Positions 17,339-25,891 are shown, counted from the first letter of the stretch. The stretch is DNA of 64,000 nucleotides from Streptomyces sp. NRRL F-5727 (GCF_000719555.1 NZ_JOGX01000004.1:248001-312000); one strand, 5' to 3'. The notes: generated by a model not told the origin, from the letters alone. Made by a program: numbers and translations.

Positions 17339-18175
17339 TCAGCGGGCCGGTCCGGCGGCGCGCAGGGTCTCCATGAGGGCGAGGAGCAGGGAGACGTCGG
17401 GGGTGTAGCGGGTCGGGGCGACGACCAGCGGGCTCCGGCGGCCCTCGGCCCGGACGGTGATCGTGCCGTCCTCGACCTGGACCCCGCTGACGAGGTGCCA
17501 GAGCGCGGAGGTGCGGCCCGAGCCGAGTTCGGCGGCGTTGAGCCAGATGATGCCGAAGGAGAGCCGTTCGCCGGCGTCGAGGCGGGCGAGCGCGCCGGGC
17601 AGCTGGGCGCGGGCGGCGTCGTGGCGCAGCAGCGGCCCCCAGACGTCGCCGCCGGTGAAGAGGCTGCCGACGACGAGGTTGCGGCCCTCGGTGTCGGTGA
17701 GGCCGAAGGAGTACGTGACGGAGAGCGTCCGGCCGTTCCGGGTGCGGCGGACCGTGTTGTCGAGCACCGTGGTGTCGGCGTAACGGACCACCCGGATCCG
17801 GCCCTTGAGGTGGACGACGAGCCCTCCCTCGTACTGCTCCAGGCGCGCGTCGCCGGTGCGGGCGCCGAAGACCAGGTGGCCGAGGAGCGAGATCACGCAG
17901 AGGACCAGGGAGAGGCCGGGGACGAGCGCGAGGGCTCCGTAGCCGCCGGCGAGGGACGCGACGACGGCCGCGGCGAGGACGGCCGCGAGGACCGCGACCC
18001 CGAGCGCGCCGCGGTTCCGCGCCGGGGCCGAGGAGGCGTGGCCGCCGCGGTGCCCGCCGAGCCCGGCCCGTGCCGCCGCCTCCCTCATCAGCCGTTCCTG
18101 GTCACCCTGTTCGGCGTCTGTCCGCACCATGGTCTCCCCCGGTCCCGTGTCGGTGTCGTCGGTCTGCGTCGCCAT
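17339..18175 (-). CDS. Membrane protein of unknown function (DUF6585-like)
   Basis: A 278-residue protein with a charged N-terminus (1-55), two closely spaced membrane helices near 56-100 (GVAVLAAVLAAAVVASLAGG, LVPGLSLVLCVISLLGHLVFG) and a soluble PH-like C-terminal half (YEGGLVVHLKGRIRVVRYADTTVL). The arrangement recalls DUF6585 proteins; that assignment is from memory. An ATG at 18130 preceded by GGGGGAG is an alternative start; at 18175 no ribosome binding site is visible and the transcript could be leaderless. Confidence 0.7.
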   Translation of the reverse strand: MATQTDDTDTGPGETMVRTDAEQGDQERLMREAAARAGLGGHRGGHASSAPARNRGALGVAVLAAVLAAAVVASLAGGYGALALVPGLSLVLCVISLLGHLVFGARTGDARLEQYEGGLVVHLKGRIRVVRYADTTVLDNTVRRTRNGRTLSVTYSFGLTDTEGRNLVVGSLFTGGDVWGPLLRHDAARAQLPGALARLDAGERLSFGIIWLNAAELGSGRTSALWHLVSGVQVEDGTITVRAEGRRSPLVVAPTRYTPDVSLLLALMETLRAAGPAR

Positions 18176-18189
18176 GCTACGGGCAGATC

Positions 18190-18215
18190 AGAACCCTGTT
18201 CTAGAATTGTGTTCT
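18190..18215. promoter_or_regulatory. Two tandem AGAAY-N3-GTTCT palindromes
   Basis: AGAACCCTGTTCT (18190-18202) and AGAATTGTGTTCT (18203-18215) abut each other. Each is a short dyad with a 3-bp centre. They lie 15 bp upstream of the membrane-protein start and 145 bp upstream of the LacI gene, in an unusually AT-rich patch. They look like an operator, but differ from the LexA box (GAAC-N4-GTTC) by one spacer base. Confidence 0.5.
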
Positions 18216-18251
18216 GAACCACTGGCGGCCCGCCGGCGGGGTTCGGCTCCA

Positions 18252-18263
18252 GAGAGCGCTCTC
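18252..18263. promoter_or_regulatory. LacI operator A (GAGAGCGCTCTC), upstream of the repressor gene
   Basis: A 12-bp perfect palindrome identical to the core of two further copies in front of the glucanase and binding-protein genes. It lies 98 bp before the repressor start, so autoregulation is likely. Its central CG step is typical of LacI-family operators. Confidence 0.8.
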
Positions 18264-18360
18264 AGGCCGCTCACCCGTACGGATATCCTGGTCCCGGTAC
18301 ATCACGCGGTCCGTCCGGGCAGCCGCCCGCTCCCGGACCGAGCAGATGAAGGGGGCCCAC

Positions 18361-19392
18361 GTGGCCGAGCAGACGACGAGGGCGCGTCCGACCCTGGAGG
18401 CCGTCGCGGCCCTCGCCGGAGTGTCCCGGGCGACGGCCTCCCGGGTCGTCAACGGCGGCGCCGGGGTGCGCCCCCCGCTGGTCGAGAAGGTCCGGCAGGC
18501 GGTCGACGCGCTCGGGTACGTGCCGAACCTGGCGGCCCGCACCCTGGTCACCCGGCGGAACGGCGCCGTGGCCGTGGTCATCGCCGAGCCGGAGTTCCGG
18601 ATCTTCTCCGACCCCTTCTTCCAGGAGCAGGTGCGCGGCATCAGCCGTGAACTGACCGCCCACGACTCGCAGTTGGTGCTGCTCTGGGTGGAGAGCCCGG
18701 GCGACTACGACCGGATCGCCCGCTATCTCGCCGGCGGGCACGTCGACGGCGCCCTCGCCTTCTCCCTGCACGACGAGGACGAGCTGGCGGCGGTGCTGCG
18801 CCGGGCGAAGGTGCCGACGGTGCTGGGCGGGCGGCCGACGGACGGGATCGGCCAGGACATGCCGTACGTGGACGCCGACAACCGCGGCGGGGCCCGCGAG
18901 GCCGTCCGGCTCCTGGTCGGCCGGGGCTGCCGCACGGTCGGGCACCTCGCCGGGCCGCGCGACCAGACCTCGGCGGTGGACCGCGCCGAGGGCTGGCGCG
19001 ACGCGCTCGGGGAGCCGGATGCGGACCTGCTGTGTCAGGGCGACTTCACGGCGGAGAGCGGCGCCCGGGCGATGGCCGAGCTGCTCGTCCGGCGGCCGGA
19101 CGTGGACGGGGTGTTCGCCGCCAACGACCTGATGGCCTCGGGTGCGCTGCGGGTGCTGCGGGAGCGGGGGCTGCGGGTGCCGGAGGATGTGGCCGTGGTC
19201 GGTTTCGACGACGTGGCGTCGATCGCCGAGCGCACGGAGCCGCCGCTGACGACGGTCCGGCAGGACATCGAGGGCATGGGCCGGCTGATGGTCCGGCTGC
19301 TGATGCGACTGCTGAACGACCACGGGTCCGGGGCGCCCGCCCCGGACCCGCTGATCACGCCGACGACGCTGGTGCGCCGGGCGTCGGCCTAG
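18361..19392 (+). CDS. LacI-family repressor of the beta-glucan regulon
   Basis: A 343-residue DNA-binding repressor. The N-terminal HTH reads TLEAVAALAGVSRATASRVVNGG, followed by the hinge (YVPNLAARTLVTRR) that inserts into the central CG of the operator. A periplasmic-binding-protein-like sensor domain (about 60-340) follows. The GTG at 18361 is chosen because AAGGGGG lies 5 bp upstream; the ATG 15 bp earlier lacks a site. CebR-like repressors respond to imported oligosaccharides; here the inducer is inferred to be a beta-1,3-gluco-oligosaccharide because the linked genes encode GH81, an importer and GH1. It converges on the glucanase gene with only 7 bp between stops. Confidence 0.93.
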   Translation: MAEQTTRARPTLEAVAALAGVSRATASRVVNGGAGVRPPLVEKVRQAVDALGYVPNLAARTLVTRRNGAVAVVIAEPEFRIFSDPFFQEQVRGISRELTAHDSQLVLLWVESPGDYDRIARYLAGGHVDGALAFSLHDEDELAAVLRRAKVPTVLGGRPTDGIGQDMPYVDADNRGGAREAVRLLVGRGCRTVGHLAGPRDQTSAVDRAEGWRDALGEPDADLLCQGDFTAESGARAMAELLVRRPDVDGVFAANDLMASGALRVLRERGLRVPEDVAVVGFDDVASIAERTEPPLTTVRQDIEGMGRLMVRLLMRLLNDHGSGAPAPDPLITPTTLVRRASA

Positions 19393-19399
19393 CCTCCGC

Positions 19400-22198
19400 T
19401 CAGTCGAAGGGGATGACCACGACCGAGTCGGCCGTCCCCGTCCTGACCGTGGACGGGCCGTTGCCGATGGCGCTCCACAGTTCCACGCGGACGGTGCCGC
19501 CGCGCAGGTCGCCGAGGGTGCCGGTGGCGGACTTCAGGCCGCGGGTCTGGTCGTAGCGCTCCCAGCCGGTTACCGGGTCGGTGGCGAAGTAGTGGTACGT
19601 CTCGGTGCGTTCGAAGCTGCCGTCGCCGGTCAGGTCGTAGCTGACCCGGACCTGCTGGCCGAGGCCGACGGTGGTGCCCGCGTCCACCGCGAGGCGGAAG
19701 GCGGTGGCGGCGCCCGGGGTCAGGGTGCCGGTGACGTTCCGCGCCTCGTAGACGAGCGGCTGGTACGGGGTGCCGTCGTGGTTGGCGCCGCCGGCGGAGG
19801 CGATGGTGTCGCTGCCGGCGGTGGTGTCGGTCGCGGTGGTCAGCTGGCCGCCGCTCTTGAGCCGGAAGGTGTCGCCGGTGCTCGGCTCGGGGCAGGCCGG
19901 TCCGCCGGGCTGGCCGCAGGGGATGGTGCCGGTGCCCTTGCCGGTGGCGGTGGAACGGGCCGGTACGGTCAGGGACTTGCCGTCGGAGAAGGTGACGGTG
20001 ACCGGGGCGGAGCCGTGGTTGTGGGCGGCGTAGGTCCGCTCGGTGCCCTTCAGGAAGACGGCCGAGGTGGGGATCGAGCCGGTGACGGTCGCGTCGGGGG
20101 CGCCGAGCGCGTCCAGCGTGGTCAGCCAGTGGTAGGTGTGGGCGCGGGACTCGCCGGCCTCGGGGGTGTAGTTCCCGCCGACCGCGTCGAAGCGGCCCTT
20201 GGCGCGGGCCGGCTCGGCGAGCGACTCGAACTCCCAGAGAATGTCGCGCCATTCGACGGCGGGGCCGCCGTTCTCCCGCTCCATCTCGGCCAGGTTGCGC
20301 CGGATGGCGCCCGGGTAGGCGCCCATGTGCAACGCGTTGCCGGAGGTCACCGGGAGGGTGTTGATGCCGTGGATCTCCTCGGGGTTGGCGGTCCACCAGG
20401 TGGAGTAGGCGCCGCCGCTGCCCCAGACCATGCCGACGGTGTCGTGGCCGAAGGAGCCGGGGAAGACCTGCTGGTCGGCGTCGAACCAGTACTGGCCGAT
20501 GGCGTCGGACTCGGTGGCGAGGAGGTAGCCGCCGAGGTCGCGCAGGGCGGTGTCGCCGGTGGCCGAGCCCCACAGCACGAGCGCGGCGCTCAGGTTGGTG
20601 GACTCGGAGGAGGACTCCTGGTTGTTGCCGGCGGCGAAGCCGGAGTGGCCGGAGGCCCAGCTGTGGCCGGCGTAGACGTCGAAGCCGCGCAGGAACGGGA
20701 AGGCCGTGTCGGTGCGGCTGGGGTTGGCGACGTCGCGGACCAGGGTCTTCACCATGCCGCCCCAGGCCGAGTCGGCGGCCCACGCCTGGTCGTACTGGGC
20801 GACGATCGCGGCGGCGTACACGTAGTAGCCGTAGTGGAAGTGGTGGTCGTTGAGCTCGGTGTCGCTGCCGTAGGAGGCCGGATAGCCGGTCAGGGTCTTC
20901 CAGGTGCGGTCGTACGAGAACTCGTTGGCGCCGCCGGCGGTGAACCAGTCCTGGAGCCGGCCCTTGAGCAGGCCGAGGAGCCGGTCGCGCAGGGCGGTGT
21001 CGCCGAGCTGCTCGGCGAGCGGCACGAGCTGGGCGAGCTTCCCGAGCGCCTTGCCGGTCCAGTACGTGTCGGTGGCGCCGGAGAACGGGTCCGCGGAGTT
21101 CACCACCTCGTTCAGGTACGTACGCAGCCGGGCCTGGTCCACCGCGCCGGAGGCGGGCAGCCCGGGCAGGACGGCGGCCTGCCTCCGGCTGGTGGTGAAG
21201 CTCCGGCTCTCGCGGACCTTCATGGTGCCGCGCGGGGAGACGTAGGTGTACGGGGTGAGGGCGTCCGTGGTGTTGAGCCACTGGTGGCGGTAGAGGGCCT
21301 GGAGGGTGCCGGTCTCGGTGCCCTCCTTCGCCTCGGTGGTGAGGGCGTAGGTGGCGTTGATCCTGCCGCCCGAGGACGACCAGGTGACGCGGGAGCCGGT
21401 GACGAAGCTGAAGGCGTACCTGCGGAAGGTGGCCAGCGCGTCGGTGGAGGGCAGGACGGCGACGGAGAAGTAGTCCTTGCCGCCGAGGCCGGCGGTCACC
21501 GTGGTGCCGGAGACGTTCCAGTCGGTGCCGGTGGGCGAGAAGAGGGCGTAGTGGTGGCCGGCGACGGTGATGCCGAGGACGTTGCCCTGGTCGGCGAAGA
21601 CGGTGGGGGTGGACGCCGTGGTGATGCGGGCGTCGCCGCCGGTGCCCTTGGCGTACACGAACGGCATGCCGTGGCCGATGGTGGTGCGCAGGGTGCGGGC
21701 GCCGTCGGACCAGAGGGGGGTGACGGTCCAGTCGGACCAGTCGTCGGCCTTGGTGTCGGGCGAGTTCAGGCCGGTGAGACCGAGGGTGAGGTCGGCCTTG
21801 TGGGCGAACTCGTACTGCCGCCCGTCGCCGACGATCGCGGGCGTGGTGGGGTAGCCGATCTGGAGGCCGCCGGCGACGGCCTGGTAGGTGAGCGGGTGCC
21901 CGTACATGGGGGTGGAGTACGGGTTGTCGCCGTAGCGCTGGAAGGCGAGCGAGGACCACCAGTCGTTGGTGGGAACGGGCCGGTCCTTGGCGGCGGCGGT
22001 CACCTTGGGGGTGACGGGGGTGCCGGTGTTGGTGGTGGGGCCGGAGGTCCCGGCGGGGCGGGTGTCCGAGTACCCGCCGGCGCCCACGGGGACGGTGGCG
22101 GCGGAGGCGGGACCGGCGGCGGCCGGTACGAGACCGGCGGCGGCCAGGGCGGCGGTGAGGACCAGCGACGCGGCCGGTCGGGAGCGGGGAGCTGACAC
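19400..22198 (-). CDS. Secreted endo-beta-1,3-glucanase, family GH81
   Basis: A 932-residue secreted enzyme that should cleave laminarin, curdlan or fungal wall beta-1,3-glucan. A signal peptide (1-34, ending GPASA) precedes the catalytic region, whose GH81 signatures are PVPTNDWWSSLAFQ near the start, LNDHHFHYGYYVYAAA carrying the proposed catalytic Asp, and the acidic NNQESSSEST motif. After about residue 690 come a short beta-domain, then a C-terminal module from about 775 (GDTFRLKSGGQL to VELWSAIGNG) resembling a beta-glucan-binding CBM56. GTG at 22198 is chosen because GAGGTG lies 6 bp upstream. Operator B lies over the expected start of transcription. Confidence 0.93.
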   Translation of the reverse strand: MSAPRSRPAASLVLTAALAAAGLVPAAAGPASAATVPVGAGGYSDTRPAGTSGPTTNTGTPVTPKVTAAAKDRPVPTNDWWSSLAFQRYGDNPYSTPMYGHPLTYQAVAGGLQIGYPTTPAIVGDGRQYEFAHKADLTLGLTGLNSPDTKADDWSDWTVTPLWSDGARTLRTTIGHGMPFVYAKGTGGDARITTASTPTVFADQGNVLGITVAGHHYALFSPTGTDWNVSGTTVTAGLGGKDYFSVAVLPSTDALATFRRYAFSFVTGSRVTWSSSGGRINATYALTTEAKEGTETGTLQALYRHQWLNTTDALTPYTYVSPRGTMKVRESRSFTTSRRQAAVLPGLPASGAVDQARLRTYLNEVVNSADPFSGATDTYWTGKALGKLAQLVPLAEQLGDTALRDRLLGLLKGRLQDWFTAGGANEFSYDRTWKTLTGYPASYGSDTELNDHHFHYGYYVYAAAIVAQYDQAWAADSAWGGMVKTLVRDVANPSRTDTAFPFLRGFDVYAGHSWASGHSGFAAGNNQESSSESTNLSAALVLWGSATGDTALRDLGGYLLATESDAIGQYWFDADQQVFPGSFGHDTVGMVWGSGGAYSTWWTANPEEIHGINTLPVTSGNALHMGAYPGAIRRNLAEMERENGGPAVEWRDILWEFESLAEPARAKGRFDAVGGNYTPEAGESRAHTYHWLTTLDALGAPDATVTGSIPTSAVFLKGTERTYAAHNHGSAPVTVTFSDGKSLTVPARSTATGKGTGTIPCGQPGGPACPEPSTGDTFRLKSGGQLTTATDTTAGSDTIASAGGANHDGTPYQPLVYEARNVTGTLTPGAATAFRLAVDAGTTVGLGQQVRVSYDLTGDGSFERTETYHYFATDPVTGWERYDQTRGLKSATGTLGDLRGGTVRVELWSAIGNGPSTVRTGTADSVVVIPFD

Positions 22199-22269
22199 GT
22201 ACAGCACCTCGTTGGCTCGAAGGGGGTTCGTGGGGGTTCACGGGTTTCGTCCGTCGGCTCGACGGCTCC

Positions 22270-22283
22270 TGAGAGCGCTCTCA
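22270..22283. promoter_or_regulatory. LacI operator B (TGAGAGCGCTCTCA), upstream of the glucanase gene
   Basis: A 14-bp perfect palindrome, 72 bp before the glucanase start and 9 bp downstream of a good -10 box on the minus strand, so a bound repressor would block RNA polymerase at the transcription start. Confidence 0.88.
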
Positions 22284-22292
22284 GCAGTGCGC

Positions 22293-22322
22293 AACGTAAA
22301 ACTCCCGAAACCTGAGCGTCAA
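22293..22322 (-). promoter_or_regulatory. Predicted glucanase promoter
   Basis: Read on the minus strand: TTGACG (22322-22317), an 18-bp spacer, then TACGTT (22298-22293). This fits the housekeeping-sigma pattern, and operator B follows directly. The binding-protein promoter shows the same spacing to its own operator. Confidence 0.65.
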
Positions 22323-22399
22323 GAGACGGGACGCGAAGCGGTGTTGGGGCGACGGCTCCGTAGGAACCGTTCGATTCGGAGCCGTTACGCCTTCGAGTC

Positions 22400-22429
22400 T
22401 TGACGGGAACGGGAGAGTCGGGGCACGCT
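22400..22429 (+). promoter_or_regulatory. Predicted promoter of the binding-protein gene
   Basis: TTGACG (22400-22405), an 18-bp spacer and CACGCT (22424-22429), with operator C beginning 11 bp after the -10 box. The -35 is strong and the -10 is one base off TAnnnT. The geometry mirrors the divergent glucanase promoter in the same 339-bp intergenic region. Confidence 0.55.
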
Positions 22430-22439
22430 CCAGACCGTT

Positions 22440-22457
22440 CTTGAGAGCGCTCTCAAG
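22440..22457. promoter_or_regulatory. LacI operator C (CTTGAGAGCGCTCTCAAG), upstream of the importer operon
   Basis: An 18-bp perfect palindrome, the longest of the three sites, 80 bp before the binding-protein start. It shares the 14-bp TGAGAGCGCTCTCA with operator B and the 12-bp core with operator A. Confidence 0.9.
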
Positions 22458-22537
22458 CGTCCCTCCGGTCTCCGGGAGGACCCGGAGCCGTCCCTCGCCT
22501 CTCCCCCGATCCGTCCCGACGCCAAGGGAGCCCGTCC

Positions 22538-23842
22538 ATGCCCATCACCCGAGCCGCCACCCAGGCCGCCCTCCGCCTCGGAGCGGTCGCGCTCGCCGGT
22601 TCCCTGCTCGCCGCCTGCGGATCCGGCTCCTCCGGCACCGCCTCCGACAAGCCGGGCGGCGAGGTCACGATCACCGTCGACCTCTTCGGCTCCTTCGGCT
22701 ACAAGGAGGCCGGGCTCTACGCCGAGTACGAGAAGCTCCACCCCGGCGTCACCATCAAGCAGACCGACACCGAGGACGAGGCCGACTACTGGAAGTCGCT
22801 CCAGACCCGGCTCGCCGGCGGCGGCGGCCTCGCCGACGTCCAGGGCATCGAGGTCGGCCGGATCGCCTCCGTCACCCAGCAGCAGGCCGACCGCTTCGAG
22901 GACCTGCGGAAGTACGGTGCCGACGGGCTCAAGAGCCAGTTCGCCGACGCCAAGTGGGCCGCCGCCACCGGGAAGAACGGCGAGGTCCTCGGCCTCGGCA
23001 CCGACGTCGGCCCCGAGGCGATGTGCTACCGCACCGACCTCTTCGAGCAGGCCGGACTCCCCACCGACCGGGCCGAACTGGCCAAGCGCTGGTCCACCTG
23101 GGACGGCTACCTGGAGCTCGGCAAGCAGTACAAGGCCAAGGCGCCCGCCAAGAGCGCCTGGCTCGACAGCGTCGGCAGCCTCTTCTCGATCATGATCGGC
23201 CAGGAGAAGGAGCGCTACTACGACGCCTCCGGCGCCCTGATCTGGGAGACCAACCCGGCCCTCAAGACCGCCTGGGAGACCTCCGTCGAGGCGAGCGGCG
23301 CCGGCCTCAGCGCCAAGCTCGACCAGTGGTCCCCGCAGTGGAACCAGGCGTTCGCCGCCGGCTCCTTCGCCACCATCCCCTGCCCCGCCTGGATGCTCGG
23401 CTACATCAAGGGCCAGGCCGGCGAGTCCGGCAAGGGCAAGTGGGACATCGCCGCGCTGCCCGGCGGCGCCGGCAACTGGGGCGGCTCGTACCTCGCGGTG
23501 CCGCGCGCCGCGCAGCACAAGAAGGAGGCGTACGAGCTGATCAAGTGGCTCACCGCGCCCGAGCAGCAGGCCAAGATCTTCGCCAAGCAGGGCAACTTCC
23601 CCTCCTCGACCGGCGCCATCGCCGAGGTCGCGGACACCACGGACCCGTACTTCTCCGGCGCGCCGATCGGAAAGATCTTCGGCGACGCGGCCAAGGCGGC
23701 CCCGGTCCAGGTCCTCGGCATCCACGACCAGAACATCAACCAGCAGATCACCAACGCGCTGAGCGAGGTCGAGCGCAAGGGCCTCGCCCCCGAGAAGGCG
23801 TGGGAGAACGCGAAGAAGGGCGTCGCGAACACCCTCGGCTGA
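22538..23842 (+). CDS. Oligosaccharide ABC transporter substrate-binding lipoprotein (CebE-like)
   Basis: A 434-residue lipoprotein that should capture beta-gluco-oligosaccharides at the cell surface. The signal peptide ends in lipobox LLAAC (Cys near residue 27) and a Gly/Ser linker. The mature part has the family 1 solute-binding layout: EVTITVDLFGSFGYKEAGL, ADVQGIEVGRIASV, the CYRTDLFEQAGLP hinge region, and late YELIKWLTAPEQQAKIF. Several Trp and Phe residues suit sugar stacking. The permeases of the system do not follow directly: a 1.1-kb repeat-rich non-coding spacer intervenes. Confidence 0.92.
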   Translation: MPITRAATQAALRLGAVALAGSLLAACGSGSSGTASDKPGGEVTITVDLFGSFGYKEAGLYAEYEKLHPGVTIKQTDTEDEADYWKSLQTRLAGGGGLADVQGIEVGRIASVTQQQADRFEDLRKYGADGLKSQFADAKWAAATGKNGEVLGLGTDVGPEAMCYRTDLFEQAGLPTDRAELAKRWSTWDGYLELGKQYKAKAPAKSAWLDSVGSLFSIMIGQEKERYYDASGALIWETNPALKTAWETSVEASGAGLSAKLDQWSPQWNQAFAAGSFATIPCPAWMLGYIKGQAGESGKGKWDIAALPGGAGNWGGSYLAVPRAAQHKKEAYELIKWLTAPEQQAKIFAKQGNFPSSTGAIAEVADTTDPYFSGAPIGKIFGDAAKAAPVQVLGIHDQNINQQITNALSEVERKGLAPEKAWENAKKGVANTLG

Positions 23843-23893
23843 CCCCGGCGCGCCTCTGGCCCGGCGTGCCTGACCCGATGTCTCCGGCCCTGC

Positions 23894-24359
23894 GGGACCC
23901 GGTCCGTCGGACCCCGCCAGGTGGGACCCGGTCCGACGGACTCCAGCCCTGCGGGACCCGTCCGGACGGACCCCGGCCGGGGGGACCCGGTTCGACGGAC
24001 CCCCGGCGGGGCCCGGCCGAAGGACTCCGGCCCTGCGGGACCCGGTCCCGGCGGACCGCGCCAAGGTGGGACCCGGTCCGACGGACTCCAGCCCTGGGGC
24101 CTGTCCGTTGGACTCCCGCCCTGCGGTCCCACCGGGAGGGACCCCGGCCGGCGGGACCCGGTTCAACGGACTCCCACCGGCGGGACCCGGCCCGACGGGG
24201 CCCCGACCAGCCGGACCCGGTCCGAAGGACTCCAGCCCTACGGGGCCGGCCTGATGGACTCCGGCCCTGCGGGGCCAGGTCCGTCGGACCCCGCCAGGTG
24301 GGACCCGGTCCGAAGGACTCCAGCCCTACGGGGCCGGACCGACGGACTCCGGCTCGGCA
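23894..24359. repeat. Array of about sixteen 27-31-bp GC-rich direct repeats inside the importer operon
   Basis: Units begin at 23894, 23923, 23953, 23982, 24009, 24037, 24068, 24096, 24125, 24153, 24182, 24212, 24242, 24271, 24300 and 24330; the mean period is 29.1 bp. The best units start GGGACCCGGTCCG, then A/T-CGGAC and a variable tail (AGCCCTGC or CGCCAGGT). Each has two overlapping dyads, GGACC-C-GGTCC and GTCCG-N-CGGAC, which share the middle arm. Units 1-2, 6-7 and 14-15 match as pairs, so duplication of a 59-bp block is likely. The uneven period, not a multiple of three, argues against coding. There are no unique spacers, so it is not a CRISPR. Confidence 0.9.
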
Positions 24360-24943
24360 GGTTCCGGCTCGGGCGGGCCCCGCGCTGGCGGGCCGTCGGG
24401 ACGGATCCCTCCGGCGCGGGCCCGGCCTGGGCGGGGCCGATCCGGTCGGCCCTGGACCGGGCGGGCCTCGCTCCGGATGGCCCGGACCGGACCGACCGCG
24501 ACCGGGTGCGGCACCGGCGAGAACCGAGCCGGTGACGTCGGGCCGTACGGAACAGCCCGGTGACCCCGGCCTGTTCGGTGCCCCGTCCGGGCCGGGCACC
24601 GGTCCGGTGCCCGGCCCGCCCCGGGCCCTGACCGATCGACCCGACCTGGCCAGGGGACCCGACCCGATCAGCCCAGCCCGGCCGGGGCCTGGCCCGGTCT
24701 ATCCGGCCCGGCAGAGCCGCCGACCCGGGTGGTCCCGGGCCTGGGCGGGGCCGAGCCGGCTCCGCCCCGCCCGGGGCGACCGGAGCCCGCGGGCTGCGCC
24801 GACCCGGGCGCGCGGGCTCGCTCACCCGTCCCGGGACGGGCGCGCGCCGGCTCGCTCGTTCCGGCCGGGGCGGCTCCCCCCGCCCCGGCCACCCGCTCCA
24901 CCGCCTCACCCTCCTCCGTGACCGTCTCCCGAAGGGCCGCACC
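24360..24943 (+). other. GC-rich non-coding remainder of the operon spacer
   Basis: After the clear repeats come two or three decayed units (to about 24450), then some 490 bp of very GC-rich sequence with short fragments such as CCGGGCC and GGACCGG. All frames are open mainly because A+T is scarce; no ribosome binding site plus protein-like frame was found. The last 20 bp hold GAAGGG, the ribosome binding site of the first permease. Confidence 0.6.
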
Positions 24944-25891
24944 GTGACCCTCACCGCACCGGCGAAAGCCGTCACCGTCCCGCGCCAGCCGGTTCTCCGG
25001 CGGGCGTGGCGCGCGGTGTCGCCGTATACGTACGTCGCCCCGTTCTTCACCCTCTTCGCCGCCTTCGGGCTCTTCCCGCTGGTCTACACGGCGTACGTCT
25101 CCCTCCACCGGGTCGAGCTCCAGGACCCCGGCGCCATGGAGTGGCGCGGGCTCGGCAACTACACCGCCCTGTTCGGCGACGAGTTCTTCTGGACCGCGCT
25201 GCGCAACACCTTCACCATCGGCGTGCTCTCGACCGTCCCCCAGCTGGTGATGGCCCTGGCGCTGGCGCATCTGCTCAACCACCGGCTGCGCGGCCGGACC
25301 TTCCTGCGCACCGCGATGCTGCTGCCGTACGCCACCTCGGTCGCCGCCGCCACCCTCGTCTTCGCCCAGCTCTTCGGCCGCGACTTCGGGCTCTTCAACT
25401 ACGTCCTCGGCCTGGTCGGCGTCGGTCCGATCGACTGGCAGTCGGGCACCCTGAGCTCCCAGATCGCCGTCTCCACCATCGTCGTGTGGCGGTGGACCGG
25501 CTACAACGCGCTCATCTACCTCGCCGGCATGCAGTCCATCCCGTCCGAGCTGTACGAGGCGGCCGAGATGGACGGCGCCTCCCGGTGGCGGCAGTTCTTC
25601 CACGTGACGCTGCCGGGGCTGCGGCCGACCATCCTCTTCACGGTCGTCGTGTCGACGATCGGCGCGACCCAGCTCTTCGGCGAGCCGCTGCTCTTCGAGG
25701 GCTCCATGTCGGGCGGCATCTCGCACCAGTACCAGACCCTCGGCCTGTACATGTACGAGCAGGGCTGGGGCTTCTTCCACCTGGGCCGGGCGGCCGCGAT
25801 CGCCTGGGTGATGTTCCTGCTGATCCTGGTGCTCGTCGGGGTCAACGCCCTGATCGCGCGCCGCCGTTCCCGCAAGGAGGCCGGCCGATGA
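24944..25891 (+). CDS. Oligosaccharide ABC transporter permease (CebF-like)
   Basis: A 315-residue inner-membrane permease with six helices, the first near 27-50 (YVAPFFTLFAAFGLFPLVYT). The EAA loop is EAAEMDGASRWRQFFHVTLPG. GTG at 24944 has GAAGGG upstream. It overlaps the next permease by 4 bp (ATGA). It pairs with the binding protein 1.1 kb upstream. No ATPase gene is present; an MsiK-type shared ATPase is inferred. Confidence 0.93.
   Translation: MTLTAPAKAVTVPRQPVLRRAWRAVSPYTYVAPFFTLFAAFGLFPLVYTAYVSLHRVELQDPGAMEWRGLGNYTALFGDEFFWTALRNTFTIGVLSTVPQLVMALALAHLLNHRLRGRTFLRTAMLLPYATSVAAATLVFAQLFGRDFGLFNYVLGLVGVGPIDWQSGTLSSQIAVSTIVVWRWTGYNALIYLAGMQSIPSELYEAAEMDGASRWRQFFHVTLPGLRPTILFTVVVSTIGATQLFGEPLLFEGSMSGGISHQYQTLGLYMYEQGWGFFHLGRAAAIAWVMFLLILVLVGVNALIARRRSRKEAGR

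Noticed and set aside
18190..18215. LexA (SOS) box
   Set aside because: The dyads have a 3-bp centre; the Streptomyces LexA site needs GAAC-N4-GTTC.
23894..24359. CRISPR array
   Set aside because: The period of about 29 bp suggested repeats and spacers, but the units follow one another directly, vary in length and have no unique spacers or nearby cas genes.
23843..24943. A repetitive Pro/Gly/Arg-rich protein in the operon spacer
   Set aside because: Several frames stay open on both strands only because A+T is scarce. The unit length shifts between 27 and 31 bp, so no frame keeps a repeated peptide, and no ribosome binding site with a protein-like start was found.
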